Source: Armatimonadota bacterium (GTDB taxonomy: Bacteria > Armatimonadota > Fimbriimonadia > Fimbriimonadales > Fimbriimonadaceae). Taken from it: a DNA stretch of 64,000 nucleotides. The notes below the pieces were generated by a model. The model was not told the DNA's origin. It ran no database searches and saw nothing but the letters and a program-made list of their open reading frames with translations. Of the stretch, positions 16,448-25,297 are shown in pieces (within the stretch, counting starts at the first letter, position 1; each line of letters opens with the position of its first letter). The position numbers and the translations under genes are program-made. The stretch is taken from positions 473,153 to 537,152 of the forward strand of contig JAFDWU010000002.1 of NCBI GenBank assembly GCA_018268315.1. The letters run 5' to 3'.

Positions 16448-17575
16448 TTGGAGTTCTTCCTTCAAATCGTTGGTTGGATGGTCGGGCTCGCTGGCTCGAT
16501 TTTAGTCGGCATGCTTGGAGTAGTACTGGCAATTCTGATCGCCGAATTCCTCATGGAATGGGTGGATCGACTTACCGGTTTCGGTCCCGAATATGAGCCC
16601 AATGAAGGCAAGGACCTGTCTAAACCAGTGGCGGTTATTGTCTCCGATCTCCATATTGATACTTGGAAGGATCCAACGGGCCAGCGCACAGATAAGAGCC
16701 CGGAATTCCTGGCTTTTCTGGACCAGGTTCAAGAGTCCGGCATCCCGACCTTCATATTGAACGGCGATTTGTGGGATGCGCCACCATTCCAACTCAATCA
16801 GATGGACCCGACTCCGCTCCAAGTAAACCAGTTGAACGGCGCGCTTCACGTGTCCGATTGGCCGGTGTTTGGTGGCATCGGCCACCCAGGCATCTTTCAG
16901 GATTGGGACGAGCCAATTCTCCACCGGCTAGCCGCACTCGGCGCGAGCGGGTGCAACCTGATCTACGGCGCTGGTAACCACGATTTCACGATGTCGGGTC
17001 TCCGATTCATTAGCCATTCGAAGGACATTTCATGGTCGCCAAGCATCTCTTTTGATTGGATGGACCCAGACTCCGTCGCGGCAAATGGAAAGCGTGTGCT
17101 CAGAATCGAGCATGGGCATCGATTCGATATTTTTCTCTGGTTGTACCTACGCTACTCCATGATGGACGTCCTGAGGCCCATGACGAGCCGATCAAATAAC
17201 GGAATGCAAAGGGGAGGCAAGACCGGGGTTGGCGCGCCCGCGAATCAAAATATAGATCCTCGGCAAATCGATCCTCTGGCGAAGAGCCCACCTAAAGTCG
17301 AGGCTCCGAAAATGATCTTCCGATTCTTTGCGCGCTTGCAGCTGTTCTACTTGCGAACACTGCAAAAAGGAGCGCGCTCAATGACCGATGTGGGCCAAGC
17401 TCTGACCATCGGACACACCCACAAGCCGGATCGCTATCGTTTCCGCTCTGGGCTATACGTCAACAGCGGGGACTGGTCTGGCGAGACACCGCATCAGACT
17501 TATTTGCTCGTTTTGGAAGATGGATCGATAAACGGACCTTATCAGTGGCCGTACTGGCCAAGCACCTGTCTCTAG
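16448..17575 (+). CDS. Membrane-anchored calcineurin-like metallophosphoesterase
   Basis: This 375-residue protein has one N-terminal hydrophobic region (residues 4-38), then a full metallophosphoesterase core: VSDLHID, NGDLWD, GAGNHDF, EHGHRFD and GHTHKPD, ending with VNSGDW. These are the dinuclear-metal ligands of the calcineurin-like superfamily, in the UDP-2,3-diacylglucosamine-pyrophosphatase-like subgroup by layout. Substrate is unknown. The start is a TTG; the preceding small membrane protein gene is only three bases away. Confidence 0.82.
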   Translation: MEFFLQIVGWMVGLAGSILVGMLGVVLAILIAEFLMEWVDRLTGFGPEYEPNEGKDLSKPVAVIVSDLHIDTWKDPTGQRTDKSPEFLAFLDQVQESGIPTFILNGDLWDAPPFQLNQMDPTPLQVNQLNGALHVSDWPVFGGIGHPGIFQDWDEPILHRLAALGASGCNLIYGAGNHDFTMSGLRFISHSKDISWSPSISFDWMDPDSVAANGKRVLRIEHGHRFDIFLWLYLRYSMMDVLRPMTSRSNNGMQRGGKTGVGAPANQNIDPRQIDPLAKSPPKVEAPKMIFRFFARLQLFYLRTLQKGARSMTDVGQALTIGHTHKPDRYRFRSGLYVNSGDWSGETPHQTYLLVLEDGSINGPYQWPYWPSTCL

Positions 17576-17672
17576 ATTCAAACTCAGCCGCTTCGCGCCG
17601 ATTCGCGCAACCCCAACGTCCTAACAAAACCGCAAAAGTGCGGCGAAAAGCGAAATCACGGAGGAAGACGCA

Positions 17673-18896
17673 ATGCCAAATATCGATACCGGTAATACCG
17701 CCTTTATGCTGCTGTGCAGTAGCCTCGTTATGCTCATGACGCCAGGATTGGCGTTCTTCTACGGCGGACTGGTTGGCCGAAAGAACGTGCTGACCATCAT
17801 GATGCAAAGCTTCGTTTCCATGGGTTGGACCACTGTGCTGTGGTACACGTTTGGCTACTCGCTCTGCTTCAGCGGAGACGTCGGCGGGATCATCGGCAAC
17901 CTTGATCAGGCATTCCTGAAGGGCGTTAACCTGATGTCGCCATCTCCGGCGAACCCCACCATTCCCCTCATCGTTTTCATCGCCTACCAAATGATGTTCG
18001 CCATCATCACGCCCGCGCTCATCACCGGCGCGTTCGCTAACCGAGTGACCTTCAAGGCGTACATGTGGTTCCTCACCGGCTGGCTGGTGTTCGTCTACTT
18101 CCCGTTCGTTCACATGGTTTGGGGCGGAGGGCTGCTGCAGAAGTGGGGCGTACTCGATTTCGCCGGCGGCATCGTGGTTCACAACATCGCCGGCATGGCG
18201 GCGCTGGCTTCGGTCATCTTTGTGGGTAAGCGAAACGCCAAAGATCTTGGCCCGCACAGCATTCCGCTTGTTGCGCTTGGCACCGGCCTTCTGTGGTTCG
18301 GCTGGTACGGGTTCAATGCGGGCAGCGAGTTCAAGGTCGATTCGGTTACGGCAGTGGCATTCCTGAATACCGACGTCGCGGCTTCCTTCGCGGCGATTGT
18401 GTGGATGCTGATGGATTGGAAGCAGGCGCGCAAACCGAAATTCCTTGGCCTGCTTACCGGCGCGGTGGCGGGGTTGGCCACCATCACTCCAGCAGCGGGC
18501 TATGTCTCGCCGACGATGGCGGTAGTCATCGGCTGCATTTCGGGCTTCGTTTGCTACATGGCGGTCGCGCTTAAGAACAAGCTAGCTTTGGACGATGCGC
18601 TTGATGTTTGGGGCGTACACGGCGTAGGCGGCATGCTGGGCATCATTCTGCTCGGCGTTTTCGGCTCGCTGGAGTTCAACCCGAACGGCGCGAATGGCCT
18701 TATGTACGGCGGCAGCAGCTTCTTTGTGAAGCAGCTTGTTGCGGTGGTGGTGTCGTCGGTTTGGGCGTTCCTGTTCACCTACGTCATGCTGTGGCTGATC
18801 AACAAGTTCACGCCGGTGCGAGTCGAGGCGAGCGCCGAAGACGTGGGCCTCGACGAGGCCCTGCACGGCGAGACAGCCTACTTGGAAGCGATCTAA
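17673..18896 (+). CDS. amtB: Ammonium transporter
   Basis: This 407-residue inner-membrane channel has the eleven-helix Amt pattern. TPGLAFFYGGLVGRKN is the family opening, and the twin pore histidines appear in FVHMVWGGGLL and VWGVHGVGGMLG. No N-terminal signal extension is present. The ATG is preceded by GGAGGAAG. Amt genes usually travel with a PII gene (glnK), but none is visible here, so control by a PII encoded elsewhere is assumed. A hairpin terminator follows. Confidence 0.94.
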   Translation: MPNIDTGNTAFMLLCSSLVMLMTPGLAFFYGGLVGRKNVLTIMMQSFVSMGWTTVLWYTFGYSLCFSGDVGGIIGNLDQAFLKGVNLMSPSPANPTIPLIVFIAYQMMFAIITPALITGAFANRVTFKAYMWFLTGWLVFVYFPFVHMVWGGGLLQKWGVLDFAGGIVVHNIAGMAALASVIFVGKRNAKDLGPHSIPLVALGTGLLWFGWYGFNAGSEFKVDSVTAVAFLNTDVAASFAAIVWMLMDWKQARKPKFLGLLTGAVAGLATITPAAGYVSPTMAVVIGCISGFVCYMAVALKNKLALDDALDVWGVHGVGGMLGIILLGVFGSLEFNPNGANGLMYGGSSFFVKQLVAVVVSSVWAFLFTYVMLWLINKFTPVRVEASAEDVGLDEALHGETAYLEAI

Positions 18897-18918
18897 GATC
18901 GTTCAGACGTACACATGC

Positions 18919-18950
18919 GCGCTTTCCGGGGCGACAGCTCCGGCAAGCGC
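18919..18950. terminator. Hairpin between convergent amtB and propeller gene
   Basis: GCGCTT-T-CCGG pairs with CCGG-C-AAGCGC (10 pairs, one mismatch) around a 10-base loop. It is placed between two convergent stops and has no T-run. Confidence 0.5.
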
Positions 18951-18979
18951 CCATAGTCATGTTTAGATTGCAGCGGGCC

Positions 18980-19984
18980 TTAGCGCTTTGGTTCAACCAC
19001 CAGAATCACCGCGCTGCCCGGCTTCATCTTCCCTCGGCGCTGACCGGGTGCGGGAGCGTCGAACTCTGCTGCGATCAGATACGCGGCGTGCCGGGCCGGA
19101 TCGTAGGCGATCGTGCGGGCGCTTCTCATCGTCTCAAGGGTCTGAACGACTTTCGGCTCCTTGCCCTCAAGGCTCACAATCGTGAGAGTGCCGTCCTGCC
19201 CGTTCGGACTGAAGGCCAGCTTCCAAGCCGGATCCCAAGCCGCGCCATCCGGTCCCTTCCCGACGGGAACAAAACTCACCACCGAGCCCTTCGCGGAATC
19301 TGAAACGACCATCGTCTGATTAGAGCAAACGCTAATCAAGCGATGCCCCTTCATGTCAAAAGCAAGACCGCTCGGCTCTTCGCCCGGCTTAATCGACCAC
19401 ACCTTCACCACTGCTCGCTTGTGAACATCGATCTGCTTGATCTCGCTGGTGTCCTCCACGTTCACGAAAATGCTGCCCTTCTCATCGGAGGCGGCGAATT
19501 CCGGCTTTCCGCCAATCGCCACCGTTCCAACGACCTTGTGAGTGCTTGCATCAAGGATGGTTGCGTCGTTGCTGCGGCCATTGAAGCTGAAGACCTGGTT
19601 CGAGTGGGCGTCGAACATGATCACGTCCGGGTTCTGGCCAACCGGCACCGACTCCGTTGTCTTCATGGTCTTCAAGTCAAAAATCTTCACCGAGTTGTCC
19701 CTTCCGCTGGAGATGTATCCCTCGTTTCTCTTGTGGTTGATCGCGATGGCGTGGACGCCGGGGGTATCGGTGATCTCGCCAACCAGATTTCCGTTTTCGG
19801 TATCCATGATCTGAACCCGCGTTCCGCGGGAGATATAGAGCCGGTGAGCTACGCCGTCGACCGTCAAGCAGTCCCATCCGCCTTCGCCGCTAAGAGCGAA
19901 TTTGTGGGTTACGGCGAACGTAGGAGGCGCGCTGAAGCCGATGGCCGCGCCAGCGAAGAGGAGCGAAGCAAGAAGTGATCTCAT
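18980..19984 (-). CDS. Secreted YVTN-type beta-propeller protein
   Basis: This 334-residue protein has a signal peptide (about residues 1-24, ending TFA) and repeated roughly 40-residue blades of the YVTN/NHL kind: 'RLYISRGTRVQIMDTENGNLVGEI', 'GYISSGRDNSVKIFDLKT', 'FSFNGRSNDATILDAST'. Such seven-bladed propellers usually bind ligands or proteins in the periplasm rather than catalyse. It is divergent from the ArsR-ClC operon with a 76-bp gap, which may allow shared control. No catalytic residues are visible. Confidence 0.8.
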   Translation of the reverse strand: MRSLLASLLFAGAAIGFSAPPTFAVTHKFALSGEGGWDCLTVDGVAHRLYISRGTRVQIMDTENGNLVGEITDTPGVHAIAINHKRNEGYISSGRDNSVKIFDLKTMKTTESVPVGQNPDVIMFDAHSNQVFSFNGRSNDATILDASTHKVVGTVAIGGKPEFAASDEKGSIFVNVEDTSEIKQIDVHKRAVVKVWSIKPGEEPSGLAFDMKGHRLISVCSNQTMVVSDSAKGSVVSFVPVGKGPDGAAWDPAWKLAFSPNGQDGTLTIVSLEGKEPKVVQTLETMRSARTIAYDPARHAAYLIAAEFDAPAPGQRRGKMKPGSAVILVVEPKR

Positions 19985-20050
19985 GCCCCTTCATACCAGA
20001 AACTTTAGAGAGATTTAGCAAAATTACGGAGTTCAAGATATTTAGATATT

Positions 20051-20065
20051 CGCATATACTATGCG
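20051..20065. promoter_or_regulatory. Candidate ArsR-family operator
   Basis: CGCATA-TAC-TATGCG is a perfect 6-3-6 inverted repeat that overlaps the arsR start codon at 20061. Just upstream are direct AGATATT / TAGATATT repeats. A repressor bound here could block its own expression and that of the downstream ClC gene. TATACT at 20055-20060 could serve as a -10 box, which would favour a later in-frame start (20091). Confidence 0.4.
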
Positions 20066-20387
20066 CGTGGATACCGGAACTGTAGATCGTATGGCGGCGC
20101 TATTTGGGGCGATGGGGAACCCGACCAGGGTTCAGATCATGACCCTGCTCTCCGCAAAGCCGATGAGCGTGAATTGCGTTGCCCAGGAGCTTGCAATTGG
20201 CCAGCCGAACGCATCCCAACACCTCGCGATCCTAGAGCGGGTCGGGCTGCTCAAGGTCACTAAGGATGGCGCAAAGCGAATTTACGAACTGCGCGGACCC
20301 AGGGTCCGTCAGATTCTGGAAACGCTTAAGGAGTTCTGCGACATTCACGGACTGAAGGGCATGCCAGAGGGGGAGATGGGATCATGA
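20061..20387 (+). CDS. ArsR/SmtB-family transcriptional regulator
   Basis: This 108-residue winged helix-turn-helix protein has the ArsR core: FGAMGNPTRVQIMTLLSAKP, then the recognition helix region VAQELAIGQPNASQHLAILERVGLLKV. Only two cysteines are present (NC, FC) and they do not form the classical metal site, so the inducer is unclear. It overlaps the ClC gene by ATGA and so is likely its operon regulator. The ATG at 20061 lacks a Shine-Dalgarno; an ATG at 20091 would still keep the whole domain. Confidence 0.85.
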   Translation: MRVDTGTVDRMAALFGAMGNPTRVQIMTLLSAKPMSVNCVAQELAIGQPNASQHLAILERVGLLKVTKDGAKRIYELRGPRVRQILETLKEFCDIHGLKGMPEGEMGS

Positions 20388-21763
20388 GCGAGGCCAACAT
20401 TGACGCCAGGCATATCGAAGAGGCCGAGTACCTTGAGACGAGAGCCGTACGAAGCCGTTTGCTCCCCCGCGCGGTGCTGGTCGGCATAGCCGCCGGGCTG
20501 GTTGCGGTTGCCTTCCGATTTGGAATCGACGAGCTGAAAGCGCTTAGACTCTCGGTTGCCACTGCCGCCCGAGGGCATGCTTTCCAGTGGTTCGCCCTAA
20601 CCTGGCTCATCGTCACCGCCGGAGCCTATTTCGGTGTACTGATCGCAAAGCTGGAGCCGGACGCCTCCGGCAGCGGTATCCCACAAATGAAGGCGGTTCT
20701 TGAGGGACACCTTGGCTTGAACTGGGTGCGCCTGCTCTGGGTTAAGTTCACGGGCGCGCTAGTTGCGCTGGGTAGCGGGCTCGCGATGGGGCGCGAAGGA
20801 CCAACTGTCCAGATGGGCGGTGCAATTGGACACGGCATCGCGGGACTAACCGGGGTCTCGGGGCGAGAGCAACGCGCGCTTGCCGCCGCAGGCGCGGGCG
20901 CGGGGTTGGCGGCGGCATTCAACGCGCCGCTTGCAGGAGTAACGTTCGTTCTTGAGGAGTTGCAGCGAGACTTCCAGCCCGTGGTCTTTGCGGCGGCGCT
21001 GCTTTGCGCGACGGTCGCAACCGTCGTGTCTCGGTTTGCGTCAGGCTCCGCGAATGTGTTTTCACTGCCCGATATCCCAGCGCCTCCTCTCAGTTCGATT
21101 TGGATCTTCATTGCCATCGGGCTCGCTGGCGGCGTGCTGAGCGTGCTGTTCAACCGCTGCCTCCTGGGCTCCATGAGCTTCTTCTCTCGCACAAGGCAAC
21201 GCTCACCGTTAACGTTGTGCGCGCTCGTGGGTTTCATCTTTGCGGGAGCCGCCATCTATTCGCCTGATCTGCTCGGCGGCGGCCACACCATGAGCGAGCA
21301 TGCGCTGGCTGGCGCCTACCCGCTCGTGTTTGCCCTCGGGTTATTCGCCATCCGCTTCCTGCTCATCCACCTCTGCTACGCAACCGGCGCGCCCGGCGGC
21401 GTCTTCGCGCCATTGCTCTCGCTTGGCGCGGTAATGGGGTTAGTGATGATGCGCACGGCCGCCCAATTTGGCGGACTCGAGGGCGTTGCTCTGGCAGCTT
21501 GCGTCGTCGCCGGGATGTCGGCGATGTTCTCCGGCATTGTTCGCGCGCCGCTGACGGGAGTTATCTTGATCGTGGAAATGACGGGCAGCTACGACTTGCT
21601 TCTGCCCCTGCTCATCACCGCATTTACGTCGTACGCGGTAGCGGAAGGGATGAAGTCAACGCCGCTATACGAAGCCTTGCTCCAGCGCTTTATGGAGCAG
21701 CGCGTGGAAGCGCCTCTGCCAAGCTTTGCTCCTCAATTTGGCCGTGTCTCCGGCTACGACTAG
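20384..21763 (+). CDS. ClC-family H+/Cl- antiporter
   Basis: This 459-residue membrane protein has all the ClC selectivity-filter motifs: GSGIPQMK, GREGPTVQMGG (gating glutamate), GAPGGVFAP and STPLYEALL with the pore tyrosine. The internal proton-path glutamate is also present (LEELQRDF, matching the E203 position of E. coli ClC), so proton-coupled antiport rather than channel behaviour is expected. It is translationally coupled to the ArsR regulator (ATGA). Its stop shares the palindrome CTAG with the stop of the convergent gene. Confidence 0.92.
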   Translation: MSEANIDARHIEEAEYLETRAVRSRLLPRAVLVGIAAGLVAVAFRFGIDELKALRLSVATAARGHAFQWFALTWLIVTAGAYFGVLIAKLEPDASGSGIPQMKAVLEGHLGLNWVRLLWVKFTGALVALGSGLAMGREGPTVQMGGAIGHGIAGLTGVSGREQRALAAAGAGAGLAAAFNAPLAGVTFVLEELQRDFQPVVFAAALLCATVATVVSRFASGSANVFSLPDIPAPPLSSIWIFIAIGLAGGVLSVLFNRCLLGSMSFFSRTRQRSPLTLCALVGFIFAGAAIYSPDLLGGGHTMSEHALAGAYPLVFALGLFAIRFLLIHLCYATGAPGGVFAPLLSLGAVMGLVMMRTAAQFGGLEGVALAACVVAGMSAMFSGIVRAPLTGVILIVEMTGSYDLLLPLLITAFTSYAVAEGMKSTPLYEALLQRFMEQRVEAPLPSFAPQFGRVSGYD

Positions 21764-22836
21764 TTGCGAGCGATCAGGCTTCTCGTCTCATGAGCCGCTG
21801 CGCGCAAAAGACCCTTTGCCACAGCAAGCTCAGGGGAGCCGTGGGCGAAAGCTGCACCGATGGCGCGCAGATGCCGCCACTGAAAGGTATCCGCTTTCAC
21901 GATAACGCTTACCGGCTGCCAAGAGTCGGGGCGAAACTTGGCCTTGAACGCCTCTAACCCTTGGAAATTGTAAAACCGGTTCCCATGCGCCTTCGCCCAT
22001 CCGAGGATCGGGCGCATCCAATTCGGAGTACTCGCTCCTTCAACGACGCCCCGCTCGGCAAGTGGCACCATACCCATGGTGAGGTATTCCGCTCCCGCCT
22101 CCGCGATGGCCGAAGCCCCGCGAAACAGCAATGACTCGATGACCCCGTTTGGGGCTGATGAGCGGCGAACATACTGCTCGGTCAGCCAGCCGTTCCGCGC
22201 AGGCACCGGGCAAAGGGTGACGAAGGCAAGCACCTCGCCATCGCGATGGGCGACGAAGATACGCCGATCGCGCAAATCAGAGAGTGTCTCGGGCTCAACC
22301 AGGAAGTGAAGCGGCGGGAGGCCCCGATGCTGTAGCCACTCCTTAAGCGCCAGTCGCAAGCCCGGATGGTTCTCGGCCTGCTCCCTTGGCCACTCCTCAA
22401 TTGTCACCCGCTTGTTGCGCACTCGGTTCAGCTGAGCTCGTAACGAAGGCTCAGACTGCATCTTCTCGATAAAACTCTTCGGCGTCCACTCCGGCTGCCA
22501 ACCCAAAACGACAAGCGTGTAGCCCGCCCGGTTGCGCAAGTGCTCTCGCAGGCGACCCTCCGCTCCGAAATAGCAGACACCCATCCCCTGCCCCGCGGCA
22601 TAGCCTTCCCATTCGTTCGCGGTTTGGCCAAGGCGATCAAGTTGGCACACAGGCGCTCCTGCAACAACCGCGATGCCGTTCGCGCGAACAAACCCGACCA
22701 GTGCATATTGATCCGCGGAAACCCAGCGGCTGATACCGCTGTTCAGTATCTGGTAGCAGGTGCTGTTCCAACCTGAAGCCAGTACCAGGTTGCGGGCGAC
22801 GCCGTCGTTGTTTTCACCGGCAATCGTTTGAACCAT
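21760..22836 (-). CDS. DUF2156 / phosphatidylglycerol lysyltransferase-like protein
   Basis: This 358-residue soluble protein resembles the C-terminal catalytic domain of MprF (tandem GNAT-like folds): 'YALVGFVRANGIAVVAGAPVC' early, 'RNKRVTIEEWP' in the middle, 'FVAHRDGEVLAFVTLCPV', and 'GNRFYNFQGLEAFKAKFRP' near the end. MprF transfers aminoacyl groups from tRNA to lipids, but this protein lacks the membrane flippase half, so its acceptor is unknown. It converges on the ClC gene with a 4-base overlap. Confidence 0.78.
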   Translation of the reverse strand: MVQTIAGENNDGVARNLVLASGWNSTCYQILNSGISRWVSADQYALVGFVRANGIAVVAGAPVCQLDRLGQTANEWEGYAAGQGMGVCYFGAEGRLREHLRNRAGYTLVVLGWQPEWTPKSFIEKMQSEPSLRAQLNRVRNKRVTIEEWPREQAENHPGLRLALKEWLQHRGLPPLHFLVEPETLSDLRDRRIFVAHRDGEVLAFVTLCPVPARNGWLTEQYVRRSSAPNGVIESLLFRGASAIAEAGAEYLTMGMVPLAERGVVEGASTPNWMRPILGWAKAHGNRFYNFQGLEAFKAKFRPDSWQPVSVIVKADTFQWRHLRAIGAAFAHGSPELAVAKGLLRAAAHETRSLIARN

Positions 22837-22877
22837 GCTCTTCTAATCGCGAATTAAGGCGCATAATACTAGCGTAC

Positions 22878-23336
22878 ATGAGGCTCGGACCTATCACTCT
22901 AAATGGTCTTACCTTGATTGCCCTGGTTATTGGGCAAGTACCCGCATGTTCGCCGGCGATTTCCAAAGATAGCCTCGGTTCGACACCCTGCTGCGTTAAG
23001 CCAGTAGAGGCACAGCCGATGCAACCCCACCATTCGGGTTGTTGCAAGCTCCACAATAAGCCGGTTTCCGCCAGGGCTACCCATCACTCCGATCTGCCCA
23101 CCTGTTCCTGTAGTGAGCGGCCGCGAACCACCTCGATTCAAGCGGTTCAAACAACGAAAGAGCCTGGCAAAGATTCTGCTTTAGTCAGCCACGCTAGCCT
23201 TCCGACTGCCATTCGCGTAGCTACGGAAGATATCCTCGAGCTCACTGCGGGCTTCACCCGCACCGATTCCGGCCCGCCGAAGATTGCTACATTCGGCGTG
23301 CGGCTAGCAAGAGCCCCGCCTGCTTCCCTTGCCTAG
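22878..23336 (+). CDS. Exported Cys/His-rich protein
   Basis: This 152-residue protein has a short hydrophobic N-terminus (about 7-22) ending near a cysteine, then Cys/His clusters (PCCVKP, HHSGCCKLHN, THHSDLPTCSCS). The C-terminal FGVRLARAPPASLA end recalls small metal-related DUF2946-like proteins, though I cannot confirm that family. The ATG has no obvious Shine-Dalgarno; TAATACT lies about 10 bases upstream. It is followed by another Cys-rich gene, so a metal-handling role is plausible but inferred. Confidence 0.5.
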   Translation: MRLGPITLNGLTLIALVIGQVPACSPAISKDSLGSTPCCVKPVEAQPMQPHHSGCCKLHNKPVSARATHHSDLPTCSCSERPRTTSIQAVQTTKEPGKDSALVSHASLPTAIRVATEDILELTAGFTRTDSGPPKIATFGVRLARAPPASLA

Positions 23337-23407
23337 GCTTGTTCGCTACCTGCGAACGCGCCTCCTCGTCACCGGCGAAAGCCCACGACAAAGCAAGGAG
23401 AAATTCA

Positions 23408-23623
23408 ATGCTATCACTACTCGTTTACTCAGCCATGGCGTTCAGCCAGGTTCAGGGCATTCATGCCCAGATGCCGTCCTGCACGGCGGACTGCACGCCC
23501 TGCTGCTCGCAGTGCTGCAAGGACTGTAAGTCCTGTGCTGACTGCTCCTGCAGCAAAGACTGCAAGAAAAGCTGCGATAGTGGCAAATGCTGTAGCTCCG
23601 GCTGCGGCGGCTGCAAGTCGTAA
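23408..23623 (+). CDS. Small exported metallothionein-like Cys-rich protein
   Basis: The 71-residue product has a signal-like N-terminus (residues 1-21, LLVYSAMAFSQVQGIHAQ) followed by 16 cysteines in about 50 residues, as CC, CXXC and CXC pairs (CCSQCCKDCKSCADCSC). The ATG is fixed by AAGGAG (23395-23400) seven bases upstream; longer in-frame starts lack one. The composition suggests metal binding outside the cytoplasm. A UUCG hairpin terminator follows. It belongs to no family I can name. Confidence 0.65.
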   Translation: MLSLLVYSAMAFSQVQGIHAQMPSCTADCTPCCSQCCKDCKSCADCSCSKDCKKSCDSGKCCSSGCGGCKS

Positions 23624-23638
23624 GCTCGTCTAATGGTC

Positions 23639-23664
23639 GCCGCCCTTCGGGGCGGCGGCCTCTT
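23639..23664 (+). terminator. UUCG-capped terminator hairpin
   Basis: GCCGCCC and GGGCGGC form a 7-bp stem around the stable TTCG tetraloop, followed by GGCCTCTT, 15 bases after the Cys-rich gene. Confidence 0.6.
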
Positions 23665-23684
23665 AAATCGGCGATAATCAGCCG

Positions 23685-24866
23685 ATGGTTTCAATCGGCA
23701 CTCCGCTATCTCCCACCGCGACGCGCGTGATGATGCTCGGCTCCGGCGAGCTTGGCAAAGAGGTAGTCATTGAATTGCAGCGGCTCGGCGTGGAGGTCAT
23801 CGCGGTAGATCGCTACAACAACGCTCCCGCGATGCAGGTGGCCCATCGGGCTCACGTTTTCCCCATGCTGGATGGCGACGCCTTGCGGGACGCCATCAGG
23901 ATGGAAAAGCCGCATCTCATCGTGCCGGAAATCGAGGCGATCGCCACCGATGTTCTGCTGGAGATGGAGGCAGAAGGATTCACCGTCATCCCGACCGCTC
24001 GCGCCACTAAGCTGACCATGAATCGCGAAGGCATCCGGCGGCTGGCGGCGGAAGAGCTTGGCATCAAGACCTCGCCCTACCGCTTTGCCGACAATCTGGA
24101 CGATTTTAACGACGCTGTGAAAGAGATCGGCTTCCCATGCGTGGTGAAACCGATCATGAGCTCTTCCGGCAAGGGCCAAAGCACCGTTCGCACATCCGAG
24201 GACGCTGTGAAGGCGTGGAAATACGCGCAGGAAGGCAGTCGCGCGGGCGCCGGCAAGGTCATCGTGGAAGGGTTCGTGGATTTCGACTACGAAATCACCC
24301 AGCTAACGGTCCGCCACGCAAGCGGGACCAGCTTCTGTGAGCCAATCGGCCATCGCCAGGTTCACGGCGACTATGTGGAGTCCTGGCAGCCCCATCCGAT
24401 GTCGGCGGCGGCGCTTGAAGAATCTCGAAGGATCGCCCGCGAAGTAACGGACCGCCTTGGCGGAAGGGGCATCTTCGGCGTCGAGCTGTTTATTAGAGGT
24501 GATGAGGTGTACTTCAGCGAGGTCTCCCCGCGCCCACACGACACCGGACTGGTGACGCTGATCAGCCAGGACCTTTCCGAGTTTGCGCTTCACGCACGAG
24601 CGATTCTGGGCTTGCCAATTCCCGAAATCATCCAGTACGGACCTTCGGCTTCGGCGGTCATATTGGTGGATGGGCATTCCACACAGGTGGAGTTCACGCA
24701 TGTCGATGCGGCGCTCGCCGAGCCGGGTACGGCTTTGCGGCTGTTCGGAAAGCCTGAAGTGGCGGGCCATCGACGAATGGGAGTGGCTCTTGCAAGAGCG
24801 GCGACCATCGAAGAAGCCCGAGAGAAAGCCAAGCGCGCGGCCAGCGCGGTTAAACCGAAGCTGTAA
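23685..24866 (+). CDS. purT: Formate-dependent phosphoribosylglycinamide formyltransferase
   Basis: This ATP-grasp enzyme formylates GAR using formate and ATP in purine synthesis. The 393-residue protein has [21 protein letters not shown] at the N-terminus, [14 protein letters not shown], the ATP-grasp glycine-rich loop ([15 protein letters not shown]) and metal-binding [23 protein letters not shown] segments. It is an alternative to tetrahydrofolate-dependent PurN. It is monocistronic here and converges directly on a VOC gene. Confidence 0.93.
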   Translation: MVSIGTPLSPTATRVMMLGSGELGKEVVIELQRLGVEVIAVDRYNNAPAMQVAHRAHVFPMLDGDALRDAIRMEKPHLIVPEIEAIATDVLLEMEAEGFTVIPTARATKLTMNREGIRRLAAEELGIKTSPYRFADNLDDFNDAVKEIGFPCVVKPIMSSSGKGQSTVRTSEDAVKAWKYAQEGSRAGAGKVIVEGFVDFDYEITQLTVRHASGTSFCEPIGHRQVHGDYVESWQPHPMSAAALEESRRIAREVTDRLGGRGIFGVELFIRGDEVYFSEVSPRPHDTGLVTLISQDLSEFALHARAILGLPIPEIIQYGPSASAVILVDGHSTQVEFTHVDAALAEPGTALRLFGKPEVAGHRRMGVALARAATIEEAREKAKRAASAVKPKL

Positions 24867-25226
24867 TCAGCGGGCTTTGAAAAGCTCAATCGGGTTGCCA
24901 TCGGGGTCTTCGATCAAGACCTGGGTTCCACCCGGGCCGGAGAGGGGCTCGTTGCGAAATACTGTCCCGCTTGCTTTCAGGGCTGCGACTTGCGCATCGA
25001 AGTCGCCCAATTCGACAACGATCCGGTTCCAACCGCCAGGTTCAGGCGTTCTTCCGTCCGGCATTGGCTTGGCGGCGCTGGTTCCCGGACCGCTAAGCCA
25101 AAGCTCCCCGCCGCCACGCTCGACGATTGCAAACGCCGGTCCCCACTTTTCCTTGAGCGCGAAGCCTAGCTGCTCGTAGAACTTGATGGATAGATCGACA
25201 TCGGCGACGAAGTAGCGAACGGTCAT
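24867..25226 (-). CDS. Glyoxalase/VOC superfamily protein
   Basis: This 119-residue protein has two beta-alpha-beta-beta-beta modules: RYFVADVDLSIKFYEQLGF and the C-terminal 'VLIEDPDGNPIELFKAR' typical of VOC metal sites. Family members include glyoxalase I, dioxygenases and antibiotic-resistance proteins; nothing here selects one. Its stop abuts the purT stop. Confidence 0.82.
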   Translation of the reverse strand: MTVRYFVADVDLSIKFYEQLGFALKEKWGPAFAIVERGGGELWLSGPGTSAAKPMPDGRTPEPGGWNRIVVELGDFDAQVAALKASGTVFRNEPLSGPGGTQVLIEDPDGNPIELFKAR

Positions 25227-25297
25227 AACGCTAAACAGGATACTTTTCGCGAGACCGCAACTCGCGCAGATACGAAAAGATTACAGAATAGAGGTGC

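Noticed and set aside
17460-18257. 265-residue minus-strand frame over the phosphoesterase end and amtB start
   Set aside because: It is antisense to two well-supported genes and His/Glu/Arg-rich as expected for a shadow frame.
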